Positions 23,814 to 35,482 of a stretch of 64,000 bases of DNA are shown here, one piece after another. This stretch comes from Gelatoporia subvermispora B (taxonomy: Eukaryota; Basidiomycota; Agaricomycetes; Polyporales; Gelatoporiaceae), in assembly GCA_000320605.2 (NCBI GenBank), contig KB445792.1:439581-503580 (forward strand). Reading direction: 5' to 3'. The translations under genes and the position numbers were made by a program. The notes under the pieces were generated by a model. The model ran no database searches and was not told where the DNA came from. It saw nothing but the letters and a program-made list of their open reading frames with translations. Position 1 is the first letter of the stretch. Every line of letters starts with the position of its first letter.

Positions 23814-25079
23814 ATGGCGACTACGAAGCGACCGACGTCTGATTCTCCCGGGACGCGGGAGTACAAGTATTCTCAGGAGATATCTCAGATGATGTTCGTC
23901 TTCGGGGAGGTGCAGGACCCCAACCCGGAGACCGTCAATCTAGTGGAGGACATCATCAGGAGTCAAATCATCGAGCTCGTACGCTAGGTCACACTGTCTA
24001 CGTCGGACTAGTTCTGAGATAGGCTGCTGTTGTAGATCTTGCAAGCGCGGTCACTCGCGACACGGCGCGGTGCTCGTTACCTCTCTGCGGAGGACCTTAT
24101 ATTCCTCATTCGACATGACCGAGCGAAAGTCAACCGGTTGCGGACGTACTTGTCTTGGAAGGATGTCCGAAAGCATGCGAAGGATTCTGGAGGAGACGGC
24201 GGTGGCGGTGTGGAAGTGGAGACACTTGAGGATGGCGCTGACGGCAAGTTCATCCTGTATCTACTTTTGCGATGCTATACTTAATAATCCGTCACAGACA
24301 AGCTGACAGCCAAAGCGCAGAAGATCACCATCAAGCTGCCTTGGGAAATTATGACAATCTTCTCCGATGTACTTCATACTGATGACGAGGAAGATGAGGA
24401 CGACATAGAGGCACACGAGGCCTCTATACAGCGTTTAAAGGTGACTTATCTCTTACCTTGTTCAGGGACTATTGTTGAAAAAATCTCCGTAGGAAGCGGA
24501 TGACGCCACAAGACAGATGACCCGAGAAGAATACCAGCACTACTCGGATTGTCGGCAGGCTTCCTTCACATATCGTAAAGGTACGCGGTCTTGTTCTCTA
24601 CCAAAGTCCGAGTCCAATTGACCACGATACCAATAGCCAAGCGCTTCCGCGAGTTCCTGAACCTTCCGGCCGCGCTCGACCTCAAACAGAACGATGACAC
24701 TGTCGACATCGTCGGTTTCCTTGCCTTCGAGATGGTGCGCTCGCTCACGATCGCGGGGCTCGAGGTGAAGAAGTCGCTCGAGGACTCGTACCTACGCGAA
24801 GACCACTCCTCGCCCGTGCTCGGCAAGCGCAAGGCCGGCGCGGGGCACGGCGGCGATGCGAAGCGCATGCGCCGCGACGAAGAGGAGGACCGTGACGTCG
24901 AGGCGCCCCTCCCGCAGTGTGCGCTCTTCCTTCCGCCGCCCGAGGCGCGCACACCGCTGCGCCCGGAGCACATCCAAGACGCGTTCGCGCGCATGCAGGG
25001 CGACTGGGCGCACCGCCGCTCGGCGGGCATGCGCAACTGGCGTGGTGGCCTCATTCGGACGACTGTCAGCCTCATCTAA
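23814..25079 (+). CDS. SPT3: SAGA complex subunit Spt3 (histone-fold, TAF13/TAF11-like)
   Basis: Subunit of the SAGA coactivator that contacts TBP. The ATG at 23814 starts MATTKRPTSDSPGTREYKYS. The N-terminal histone fold is textbook: YSQEISQMMFVFGEVQD, VEDIIRSQIIEL joined across an intron to ILQARSLATRRG, then LSAEDLIFLIRHDRAKVNRL and TYLSWKDVRKHAKD. After acidic linker exons, a second conserved part reads AKRFREFLNLPAALDL, DDTVDIVGFLAFEMVRSL and TIAGLEVKKSLE (24640-24775), the second histone-fold-like half of Spt3. The C-terminus (LRPEHIQDAFARMQ) ends at TAA 25077-25079. Exon 1 is 23814-23978 and exon 2 starts at 24036. The last exon is much more GC-rich than the first. Length and domain order are as expected. 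Confidence 0.95.
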
Positions 25080-25290
25080 CGTATCGGTTCTCCATCTTGT
25101 ATCGACCTGTTCGCGTTCCCTGCTCCCTGCGGTCTTCTATGTATTGGCTATCTTCTTCGCGCTTGTTTACTTTTTACTCGTCTTATTTATGTATACCATA
25201 CTGTATAGTGTACACTCCTGTATCATTTTTTGGATCTGCACAACACATATATATGTCCAATAGTCCATCAAGTCCGCGTCGTTTTGGAGC

Positions 25291-26897
25291 TCATTGGAAG
25301 AGCAAAGATGCAGCAACGTCGAGGTTGCCGCCCGCAGCATCTAATGAGCTGATCGCAAGCTCCCGCGTGGCACCAAGACCCATCAGAGTCCGAATAGCCT
25401 CCTCTGAATGTGCCGTCTGCGCTGGGGCTCCCCCGCTACCCAGCGCGCCAACCGGGGCAGGCGCGGAACCGAGTGTGCTGCCTGCTCCAGGGAACGATGC
25501 ATTTGACGACGTCCCGGGGATGGCACCTGGGGGATGCGATGAGGTTGCCGAGGCATTGTCGGGGTTGGCGACTTCGACTACGCGTGCCTGCTCAGGGAGC
25601 TCATGTTCTGCGAGGAAGGGCACCTCGCGACCTTGGATACGAAGGACATTCTTCTCGAGGTCGATGCAGGCCTGGTGCGCCTTCAGCATGTCCAGTCCGA
25701 AGAGCAGATCTACATCACGACCCTACGCGTTCGCGGTTAGCTTGTGGCGCTATGAAAATTGGGAAATTGTACGAGCCTCCATGATAGTGAAAGAACATGA
25801 CAAGAAGAGATCCGCAAGTTTCATTTGAGCGCTGTGTACTCGCCCGAGGATCTTGGCTGTGCCAACGCCCCGGGCGATACCAGCGAAGCGACGATCCAGT
25901 AACCGCATAACCCTAGCATAGTCAATCAGTAGGATTCTCGAGACCTGAAGTTTAGTCCACTTACCCGCACGCTTCTGCGCACTCCGGGCTCACTGAAGAA
26001 GGCAGGTCAAAATCACATGTCAACTGTATTTGACGCCATAGGACTCACTGATCGTCTGCTGCGCTCCACTGTCGACAAATGCTTTGACGGGGCGACCGTT
26101 GACTTCTACGGGAATGCTGGCGGGAATATATGAGATCCAGTAATACACAGAGAGCTGACATGAGACATACTATAGCATCGTCACGCGTCCGAATGCCTCC
26201 GGCGAGTATTCAAGCGCATGCTCCAAGTTCTCAGCGACGGCTTGCTGCCGGATAGCCTCTTCAATGCGGCGTTGTGCCTCGACATCAAAGGGATCGGCTT
26301 CAAGCTGCGCGAGCTCGCGCTCTGCCTCTTGTTGTCGCTGGCGAGTTTGACTAAGAAGTTCCGCAAAACGTGCCGGGTCCCTCTCGGCGGCGGCGGCAAT
26401 TTCGGGATTCGACTGCATGGGCGGTCAGGCTCGTACGCAACATATGGGAGTGGTCAGGCGTACCTGTCGGAGCTGCTGCATGATATGTGGGTCTCCAAGA
26501 AGCTGCAGCCGCATCATCTCCGCGTCCTGCTCGATTGACCTGGACATGGGGGGTGGCATAAGTACCGATCTCGCCCAGACACACGAAGTGCTACGACACG
26601 CACCTCCCCGCAACATTACCAACCTTCCTCCGGAGAAGGAGCATCGCGTGATCGCCCACCCCGAGGTCTCTCATTGTCGCTTTGGGGTTGCTCAGGTCGC
26701 GGCCTTCATACGAGACGCTCTGCTCGTCGACTGGGATACCGGACTAAGCATGCGGAATGGGGTGAGACGAGCTGAGACGGTCTAGCTAGGGGTCGCACCT
26801 CGGCCTCGAGGAGCGCCATAACGTTCTCGAGTTCCATGTTCGGGTCAATCTCGACGACAAAGGACTGTCCAAGGTCATTGAGAAATGTCAGCTCCAT
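25291..26897 (-). CDS. DDI1: DNA-damage-inducible protein 1 (Ddi1), ubiquitin shuttle and aspartic protease
   Basis: Proteasome shuttle with an unusual retropepsin domain. The ATG at 26897 begins a ubiquitin-like domain ([18 protein letters not shown], then [20 protein letters not shown]). A helical HDD-type region follows ([21 protein letters not shown], about 26418-26330). The retroviral-type protease domain contains [17 protein letters not shown] with the catalytic Asp in DSGA (26100-26050), then [15 protein letters not shown] and [17 protein letters not shown] Gly/Ser/Pro/Ala linker leads to a C-terminal UBA domain ([20 protein letters not shown]), ending at TGA 25293-25291. Protease, Ubl and UBA are all intact. 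Convergent with Spt3, 211 bp apart. Very confident. Confidence 0.95.
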
Positions 26898-27206
26898 GCT
26901 GCTAGATGGTAATTTGTTGGGAGACGAGTTCAGATGATGATGTAATGGTTAGAGGTGGTGGTGGTCCGGGTTCAGTGCGGGTCTACCGTTGAGAATAGGG
27001 TGTGGTGTGGCTCGGAGAGAAGAAACCGCCGGCTGGGAAACGCGACGCTAACGTGAGCTGAGAGTACAGGATCAGGCAAGTACGGCCCGGAGCGCCAGAC
27101 TCAGCGGCGTCGAAGAGGTGATGTGAAGGAATGACAGATCCCCAGCACTTCAACTTTATATCTTCGCGAAAGCTTCCGAGCGCACAACGACGCGTCAGTC
27201 GTCAAA
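26898..27206. other. Short divergent promoter between Ddi1 and a small gene
   Basis: About 310 bp separate the two divergent start codons, so they may share a bidirectional promoter. No clear box motif was found. Confidence 0.45.
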
Positions 27207-27639
27207 ATGTCTGAATCATACAAAGGCGTACGTGTCCTCGCAGCGAAAGTACTAGAACATCCTAGCATGTGTCGCCGAGAAAGGAAAATCGCGGCGCGTC
27301 ACTGCGCAGGTACGCACTTCATGAATGCGTCGAGATTCGAGAACATGAAGTATCTTGGTGAATGCGACACAACATATAGTATAGTATACAGCTAATACAT
27401 CAATGTACAAAGTACTCCATCCATCCACGATAGCAGGGTATCAAAAGTGTGCAGATCTATCGTAAGGCGCGTCTACCAGCGAAGTTACTACGGGCGAAAG
27501 ACGAGCTGGGATGCAAGTTGTGAGTATACGAGACGTGATCGCATATCCCCATGAGACTTACAGCCTAGAGCCATTGCCGCGTATGTTGGACATCAAGGCA
27601 CTCTCCAAGGCAGAAGCCGACAAGCTGGCGTCTGTGTAA
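27207..27639 (+). CDS. Small unrecognised protein of about 60 residues
   Basis: Proposed three-exon gene. ATG at 27207 gives MSESYKG with a consensus donor GTACGT. An acceptor at about 27436 opens GIKSVQIYRKARLPAKLLR and AKDELGCK. A second intron (GTGAGT to TTACAG) leads to EPLPRMLDIKALSKAEADKL and the stop TAA at 27637-27639. The basic, helix-compatible middle and acidic-basic tail look like coding sequence under constraint, with consistent frame and splice signals, but I do not recognise the family. The first intron is unusually long for this region (about 206 nt), so exon 1 or a missing small exon is uncertain. It sits head-to-tail against the Atg29 3' end. Confidence 0.5.
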
Positions 27640-27683
27640 CGTGAATGCTTAGCACATGTCACTGAAGAAAAGGTCCATCTGCA

Positions 27684-29087
27684 TCACTCACCACTGAGAT
27701 CGCTGAAACTCGAGGCTTCGCTCCCCTGCTCGCTCCGCCGACCATCCGCTAGATATGCATGGTTGTGTCTTCCAACCGCTTGGCCCATAACATTCCCCGG
27801 AGATATCACGGGAGGACTCTTCGACTTGCCCGGAGAGCCCAAATGACGTGCCAACATACCCGCGGGAGGAGAACGGGGCTGCGTGTCGTACGAGTTCGCG
27901 CGCGGTGGTGGAGAAGGCAACGAAGGTATAGATCCCGCACTTGCGCTTGACAAGCTCTGCCGGCTGTAGGACGTCCGTGGCCTCGTCCTTGAGTCAATAG
28001 ACTCAGACTGCGAGGCCGAGACCGATGCAGATGCAGACGCCGAGACAGACGCATCCGCAGACGAATACGATAGAAGTCGTCCGCGCCGCTGGCCCTCGCG
28101 CGCCTTGCCCTTCTCTCTGTCCCGCGCCGCGGCAGATGACACAAGCCCGAGCTTGTCCTTGGTCATCGCCCGCGCAAGCTCGCTCAGCCGCCGCGCGAGC
28201 GCCTCCTGCGTCTCAGCTTCCTCCTCGCGGCGCGCCTCCTCGTCCACATCATCCTCGTCCTCCGACGCGGCGTCCTCGCCCGAGGACGAGGAGCCTGCGC
28301 GCGATGACGCGGGGGAAAGCGGGCACAGCGGCGAGCGGGGGCGCTTCGGGCCTTGCAGCGTAAGCGTTGAGGAAGAGGAGACCTTCTTCGTGCGGTGGCC
28401 ATGCCCGTGCTGAGGCGTGCTCGGTGTGCGGGTGCGCACAGCGAATAGCGGCTGAGGGGTCTGCCCCGGCGTCGCGGAGTTCGCACGGCCCAGCGAGCTC
28501 AGCCGTGCGCGTACGCCGAGGCTGCTGCTCCCGCCGAGGCGCACCGAGTCGCGCCGGGACATGATGCGCGGGAGGACGGAAGGGAAGTGTTCGCCTGACG
28601 GCTGAGATGGTTGAGAAAGGAGCGAAGGGAACGTGACGGAGGGCGCGATGGGTGTTGCGCTGAGCGAGCTGCGGATGCCCTGCAGGCCGCGCAGATCCTC
28701 TTCATACCGGGTTTGGGCTCTATACAACAAGTAGGGTAGCGGTACCTCGAGATGCGATGCGAGTCCTTTCCCTAGAGGTAAACGGGGAAAATGAATTAGG
28801 ATTCACGGGGCATCGTAGGTCGATAGTCATTGCTTACAGTCTGTTCCCGCGCCCTCGATAGCACGGGCCTTCGCAATTACTTCCCATAGAATCTGCTCCT
28901 TCTCAACATTCCACTCTACCTAGACTTTCCGACATGAAATGTTAGCAGGCGATCATGAGCTATCTGCAGCACAACGTGGGGCTTATCAGCCACGCAGACG
29001 CACTCGAGGTGGGTTTGGTAGTGGATCATCGGGGCGATTATACGGAAGTCGAATAACAACTCGAATGGCTTGCGGCAACGGAGCCAT
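27684..29087 (-). CDS. Atg29-like autophagy initiation protein
   Basis: In yeast, Atg29 works with Atg17 and Atg31 as the scaffold of the autophagosome assembly site. Exon 1 starts at ATG 29087 (MAPLPQAIRVVIRLPYNRPD). Exon 2 carries VEWNVEKEQILWEVIAKARA and EGAGTDW. The large third exon begins KGLASHLEVPLPYLLYRAQT, RYEEDLRGL. These pieces fit the Atg29 N-terminal domain (a basic beta strand, then W-x(3)-KE-x-ILW, then L-x(3)-L-x-VPLPYLL). The rest (about 300 residues) is disordered, with acidic (EDEDDVDEEARREEE) and Ser/Ala repeat stretches near 28000-28270. Only the N-terminal domain supports the call. Stop at 27684. Confidence 0.82.
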
Positions 29088-29414
29088 GTCAGTGTATACA
29101 CTGCACACTCCGCCGATAACAACCTGGACGCTCCAGTTCCAGGAGTTGTCCGAGGTAACAAGCACGACACAGGGTGGCTTTGGACGCCCGCGTACTGAGA
29201 CCGCAGTTGGCTGGTCACTGAGATTTCGTAATTTCGGCAGATAGCATTACAGGCCTTGACATTGGTTGCTTACAAGGACAACACCTTATCCGGACAAAGC
29301 CACAAAATAATCAGATTCGTTCTCCATGCACTACTCCTAACCCTAAATTCGTACTAGCGAACCCGTATCTCGGTCGCCTGCTGCCATCCTGTCGCCCACA
29401 AGGCCTTCCTTTTC
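29088..29414. other. Intergenic region between Yih1 and Atg29 genes
   Basis: About 330 bp, the promoter of the Atg29-like gene plus the 3' flank of the Yih1-like gene. Nothing else seen. Confidence 0.5.
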
Positions 29415-30790
29415 TATCTCTTGCTAGCCCCTGAATGCGGCCCCTTTCCCTTACGTCTGCCAGCGTTCCCAGCGTCGTCCGGAGGATCTAAGAACCCGCC
29501 AAGTTCGAGGGCGTTGCGAGCGGCCTGGTTGATATGTTTGAAACGGTCCGGGCCCAAGTGAATGCCGCCAAAGTAGCGGGTCACGATGACCAGAACATTT
29601 TCTACTTCCTAAAGAGGTTGAAACGAACGTCAGTATGGGTGCAGTAGTGAAAGTGGCTCGACGCACCAAAATCTGCAGCAGGTGGGCGAGGCGACCGCCA
29701 GCTGCAGTCTCACCGTCGTCATCGTTATCTATACACACCGCGAGGCAGTCGTTAGCGAAGAATGTAGCTGTTGAAGAGAGGTGCCACCTTGATGTAATAT
29801 GTTGCCGACTCTACACCGCCATGCGTTGATGATAGGGTGGGCAGCGCGAGCTATTCGCCGATCCGACATCAAATGTGCAAGGATGACTGGCACCTGACGC
29901 CTCCGATCAGTGCTTTGTGATTCTAGGAGCAACGTAGCACACGAACCTGCGCGGGGTCCGTTATGTGACAAGCTCGCCCGACAAACGCGCTTTTCCTGTC
30001 CAGGATAGGCTCCGCCTCGACAATCTCGATACCTTCTGGCATCCTGGGCGCAACATCGCCTGCGGAAGGCCGTGTGTCTGAACGCCCCCGCGGCTCTGTC
30101 TCAGAGCCGTCGGCGGAGGGACTGTCCATACCTTTCTCGTCCTCGCGCATGAGCTCGCCTATTTTGACAGCCGTTTTGCGCTCGCCGACCCATGCCGTGC
30201 ACCGTTCGCGAACCCATTCTAGGCCGTCGAATACACATACACAACCAGGAGTCCATTCGACACCATCGCGGGAGATGTAAGTCCTCAGAATAGCCCCAAA
30301 GAGACCAGAGTCGACGCCGAAGGGACCAATGTAACGCGAGAGGAGCTGTAGCTGAGGCGGGGAGGTAGCAGGATACGTCCGAGGCAGCGAAACCAGGATG
30401 GTCATCGGATATCCTTCATCCGCGATGTCGTCTTCGGATTCTACGCTAAACACAGTCGTAAGGCACATGGCACCGAGTTCATGAGGCACCGAGTATACCT
30501 GAGCTTCACTTCGTACCGGATGGTCTCCGCATCGCTAGGACCGTCCCGGATGCCGGACCTTCCGCGCTCGCGCGACCCCGACGGTGAGCTCCCATGCCAG
30601 AGCCGCAGCGCGTCGTCACCATAGATGGACTGGAGCGCTAGTCAAGTCAACATGGGCTGCGCGGCGCCGAGCAATGTCGCGCACCGCCTAGTTCTGACGC
30701 GATCGGCTCGCGGTCGGGGTCGAGGGAGAGTTCGGTGATGAGCACATCAATCGAGTCGGGCTCAAGCGAGGAGGTGGATGGGCTGGACAT
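29415..30790 (-). CDS. YIH1: Yih1/IMPACT homologue (RWD plus UPF0029 domains)
   Basis: Negative regulator of the Gcn2 kinase pathway through binding Gcn1. The ATG at 30790 starts MSSPSTSSLEPDSIDVLITE. The N-terminal RWD domain is assembled from ELGALQSIYGDDALRLWHG, AETIRYEVKLSVESEDD, YPMTILVSLPRTYPATSPPQ and LQLLSRYIGPFG. An acidic and Ser-rich linker follows. The C-terminal IMPACT/UPF0029 domain contains KSAFVGRACHITDPAQVPV, ILAHLMSDRRIARAAHPI, NDDDGETAAGGRLAHLLQIL and VTRYFGGIHLGPDRFKHI. It ends with a lysine-rich tail and TAG at 29417-29415. All splice joins preserve frame. Domain order and length match the family. Confidence 0.93.
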
Positions 30791-31176
30791 CCGAGGGGGT
30801 GTAGTGGAAGGCGTTGGGACGAAACTGGGTATGGTTTGGTCTCCAAGGGCTGCATATAGATGAGGGCGGTGGCAGAGCGCGACAATCAGGAGCGCCGGGA
30901 CGGAAGGTATTTCCAGGAAATTACGCGTGTTTGTAAGCCTCCGAGTAGGCTGCCACCGCATTAGCTTATCAGATAGACAAATTGCTAATTGACAGTCTAG
31001 AATGATCAAAATTGAGGTGAATGCCTGATGTCATGATGACTCTCGAATCGTGTTAGTAGACGCTCATAAATACAGCCAGCTCTCGCGACCATCCATAGCT
31101 GCGAACATTCGTCCCAGCTGGGATTCACGGTCCCACACCACCACTGAGCACCGTAGAGTGCTACCCTTCGACAGCC
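30791..31176. other. Divergent promoter region between Yih1 and ALDH genes
   Basis: About 390 bp between divergent starts. No TATA box or coding exon was recognised. Confidence 0.45.
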
Positions 31177-33614
31177 ATGGCGTTCTCTCCCACCCGACTC
31201 GCGCTCACCTGGAGCGTAGCCACAAGGTCGTTAAACGTCGGCAAACTTGCCAGGCACGCTGGTAGAATCTCGGTCTACAGAATGGCCAGCACGGCGGCAG
31301 CAAACGTATGTCAACGAAGAAGCACACTTTCCAGACGTGAAACTGACGAAACGCGTGAATAGTTTGGATTGAATGATGCGTCGCTCATCCGCACGCAGGG
31401 CTTCATCAACGGACAGTGGGTTGATGCGCAAGAGGGCGGAACAATCAGCGTGACCAGTCCGTATAGCGCGCGGGGCACAAGGGGAACTGGAACGATCTGA
31501 TGGAATACATTGCAGATCCCGCTACGGGAGAAGTGTTAGGAACTATCCCCGAGATGGCGCTTACGGAGACGAAGCAAGCCATCGACGCGGCCGCAGAGGC
31601 ATTCAAGGCATGGAGCAAGACCACTGCCAAGGTACGTCTCCTTGATCACTCCGCAACTCAACCGAATATACTCAGCGTCCATCGCATTCACATCACACCA
31701 CCAGCAACGCCATGATATCCTTAAGAAATTCTATGACCTCATGCAACAACACCAGGACGATCTCGCTCGCATCATTGTCAGTGATCGGGAACATGAGAAT
31801 ATTGGACACTACGTTGATTGAACTTCATCAGACCCTGGAGAATGGAAAGCCATTGTCCGAGGCGAAGGTATAACCCACTTATGTCTGCCCACGTCTAAGC
31901 AATGACCAGGCATGTATGAACTCTGCAGGGAGAAAACGCATACAGCGCATCCTTCCTTGAGGTGTGTACCATTATTCTGAAACATTACACATAATGCAGA
32001 TTGTGCAAACAACAGTGGTTCGGTGAGCACAGGTTTCAAGGTTGCTCCGCTCGATGACTGAGACTTGTCGCAGCTGAGGAAGCAGTCCGAACATACGGCG
32101 GTACGTGCTATGGAAATCACGACACACCCGCAGGAAGTGCTGCATGCTGATGGTCTAATCACAGAAGTAGTCCCCTCAGCTTTCCCCCAGATCCGTAATG
32201 TGGTCATCAAGCAACCTGTTGGTGCGTTCGAATTAGTTTCAATATACACACGAGCATCTGCTGAGTCTTCTGATGGACAGGTGTTGTGTGAGTCAATATT
32301 TTGAATTCACTACAGTTTTCGGTGGCTCAATCCTGGCGCTCCTCACAAGATCTATTTTGACTCCCTGGAATTTCCCCTCGGCAATGATTACTCGAAAGCT
32401 GGCAGCTGCTCTTGCGGCAGGCTGCACAGCGGTCATCAAACCACCCCCTGAGACGCCCTTCTCGTGCCTTGCATTGACCGAGGTATATTCCGATATTCTT
32501 CCTAATGGATGTCAGAAGTTCGAGCCTAAACTTATATAGCTTGCGACTCGGGCCGGTGTTCCCCCAGGGGTCATCAACGTTGTTACGACTCAAGCAAATG
32601 TCAATGAGGTCGGCCGCGAGATGTGTAGCAACCCAATCGTGCGCAAGGTTTCGTTCACGGGCAGCACACCAGTCGCGAAGGCCCTGTACGGTCTTGCCTC
32701 TGGCACTATGAAGAAGTGGGTGTCCTGTGACTCACCGCGTGTCCGATCGAGCTAAAGCAGCGATAGGGTCTCCATCGAAGCTGGCGGTAATGCACCCTTC
32801 GTGGTCTTCGATGATGCAGATATTGACGCCGCTGTCACCGGTTGGTTGCACCCCCGTTGCGCAGCTTGACAGCATCTCAGAGTCACTGACTGTGCATGCA
32901 CAGGTGCAATCGCTTGCAAGTTCCGGGGGAGCGGCCAGACCTGTGTCTGTGCAAACCGTATCTACGTCCAGTCCTCTGTCTACGCCGACTTCGCTTCGCG
33001 GCTCGCGGAGAAGGTTTCTGCGTTCAAAGTCGGCAATGGCCTCGATAGCGAAACGTACGTGACATACCACCTGTGGCGCGAAACATTCTTGAAGTGAAAT
33101 GTCCTCCGCAGTACCCACGGCCCCCTGATCCACGAGCGTGCCATCGAGAAGGTTCAGCGTCATGTGGAGGACGCGGTCTCCAAGGGCGCACAGGTCCTCG
33201 TGGGCGGACAGCGCATCCAGGGAACCGGCACGTTCTTCGCGCCGACGGTCCTCGCGGATGTCCCGCAGTCCGCGCTGATCAACCACGAGGAGACCTTCGG
33301 ACCCCTCGCGGCGATTACACGCTTCGAGACGGAGGATGAGGTCATCCGCCTCGCGAACGACACGCCCGTCGGGCTCGCGGGCTATTTCTACTCGCGCGAC
33401 GTGGGCCGCGTGTGGCGCGTCGCGGAGGCCTTGGAGGTCGGTATGGTTGGCGTGAACACAGGCCTGATCAGCCAGAACGTCATTCCCTTCGGGGGTGTCA
33501 AGGAAAGCGGAATTGGTGAGTCTTTTCTTGCACTTCTTCGTGGCACCTCCAGCGTCCGCGAGACGGTGGACTGCGCGGCTGCTCGGCAGTCTGGCAATGA
33601 TCGACGTTGCCTAG
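31177..33614 (+). CDS. Succinate-semialdehyde dehydrogenase-like ALDH, non-standard C-terminus
   Basis: NAD(P)-dependent aldehyde dehydrogenase of the GABA-shunt type, turning succinate semialdehyde into succinate. The ATG at 31177 begins an Arg/Ser-rich, acid-free leader ([20 protein letters not shown]) that looks like a mitochondrial presequence. An internal Met (MASTAAAN) could give a cytosolic form. Landmarks: [60 protein letters not shown], the general-base Glu in [20 protein letters not shown], and the catalytic Cys in [15 protein letters not shown]. The end reads [20 protein letters not shown] and then [14 protein letters not shown]. One exon is only 7 nt (32016-32022). After the GT at 33516 the expected family tail was not found. 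The only spliced continuation I see reaches a TAG at 33612-33614 with an unrelated tail. The 5' and catalytic part is firm, the 3' end is not. Confidence 0.82.
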
Positions 33615-35474
33615 TGCGTTTGTCAGCCCTCCCGCGCTGGGACTTGGGCCTATCCTGGCAAGTGGGCAGTGCAAACTTCCATGCAAGAGCCAGTTATGTG
33701 ATGTATTCTATCAAACTCTGCATTCCGCACATGACAGGTTATTCCCGCACCTCCCCCAGTTGCAATGCGACATTGTTTCGGTTGATTACTCTGTCTTAAA
33801 AATTCCGCGCCCCTGCGCTATAGACTTTGATCATTTTTGGCAGCAGAGGCTGTGGCACTGATGTCTCAGGAATTGTGGCCAGATCGCAGTGCATGACGCA
33901 GCGCGTATCGCCGATACAGCGTCTATCGCGCGCTAATTTTATCCAGGCTTGCAAATTTCAACTCTAGCTCATCTTTTCATCTCGTCATCACTACAATTTA
34001 CTGTGGTTGTTTGTTTCTGGTGCATGGCCGATCACTGCGGCTTTCCGGATCCTGTATGCTGCGCAGTGCTGATCGAAATCTGAATTCATGCAGGTCGCGA
34101 AGGAGGACATGGAATTGGGGAATATATGAATACCAAACTTATTGCCATCGGCGGTCTGTAAGAAATGTGGCCACTCTGAAGACCACCGCCGGGTGTGCTG
34201 GAAAATGGACACTCGGAACCGGAAGGTGTATGTGCCGCAACACTCGATCTATCAGTATTATCTGTGCATATGTAGATCCAGATGTCTCGGTCTTTATGTC
34301 AATCAAGTTCTGAGCGTTGTACACATCATCAGACGTGGAGGAACTAACATTGATATCAGAAGGAGTCATATAGTAAGGAGACCTGATAAGTTCCGATATA
34401 TGGTGTGTATCTCGACCACAGCACCATTGGTAGGTCCGAGCAGCCACTCGCAGTGAGCCTGTAGCTGTAAGGCAGTTGCTCCAAGTGTCACCGCACAAGT
34501 ATACTTAGTAATAGAAACACATAGAGAGTTTGACCCCAACAAGACGCAGCAGATGTCACTAGCCTCCCTAATACCTGTACAGGGCCTACATAGTAGAGCA
34601 ACTTCTAGTCGAGGGCTAGTTGATTGGTCACCAGGGCAAAGACACCGAGACATAAAAGTCTGATCCAGATACACAATCGAAGCCGATCGTCGACCAAAGG
34701 TCCGAGTCTTGTAACACTGTCTGTGCTACAGCGAAAAATTATACTGATGGTGAAATGATTCGATCGAAATGGTCCCGCAAGGTCCAGTGCTCTGAATGGC
34801 GTAAGTCCGAACAAAGCTGGCCCTGCCGAGTGTGAGAATCTGACAGATGAACACGAAAACGCTTACTATGGGCGTCGGCGCTGGGGAGTAATCCGGGCAC
34901 GATCGCAGAGCAAGTCCCTTCACAAGTATGATCCGAACACCAGATCTTGTAGTCATCCAAAAACAGTAGCAAATTTACCACTCGGGACCAAAGTAGATGT
35001 CCCAATATGAATGGATGTCGTGACCCCGTGGAAAGGCCGGACACTGGGCAGCGAAGTCCGAAGGTGGACAGCAAGAGGAACATCGGACAACTCTATGGTT
35101 TTATGGAGAGTGCCATTACATTGCGGACCTTTTTTGGTCCACTTTCCACACATTGTTAACTTGGGCTGGCATCATCACAGATTTGTGAATGTGCCTCGGG
35201 CCTGGATCATGAAGCCGTCAAATTTGCGACTTGGACAGGGAAGATTCCCTCCAGTGCATGTCAACAGCTCCATAGTTGTCCCGAGGCGTATAACACAGCC
35301 AGTGTAGTGTTCGGTATTTTTGTTGCGAAACGGTCAATGAGAGGTTTGACTCGGCGGTGTGGTCGGGTGAAGAGTCGAGGCAGTACACACAGGGCGCATG
35401 CTGTACGCGTCGGTGGCCACTATGACGGCTGTGTACACGGCCACGTGCGGGCGCGTCAATGTCCAACCTTGTCC
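33615..35474. other. Long region without a supportable gene
   Basis: About 1.9 kb downstream of the ALDH gene, AT-richer than its neighbours in places. Open frames are under 125 codons, on both strands, without any domain I recognise. A decayed element is possible, but no terminal repeats were found in this part. Confidence 0.5.
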
Positions 35475-35482
35475 TTCCCGAC
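35475..35482. repeat. Left target-site duplication of hAT-like element
   Basis: TTCCCGAC directly before the left terminal repeat, an exact 8-of-8 match to 36139-36146. Confidence 0.8.

Noticed and set aside
24566..25828. Long open frames on both strands over the Spt3 and Ddi1 3' ends
   Set aside because: They overlap conserved Spt3 and Ddi1 exons in other frames and show no domain.
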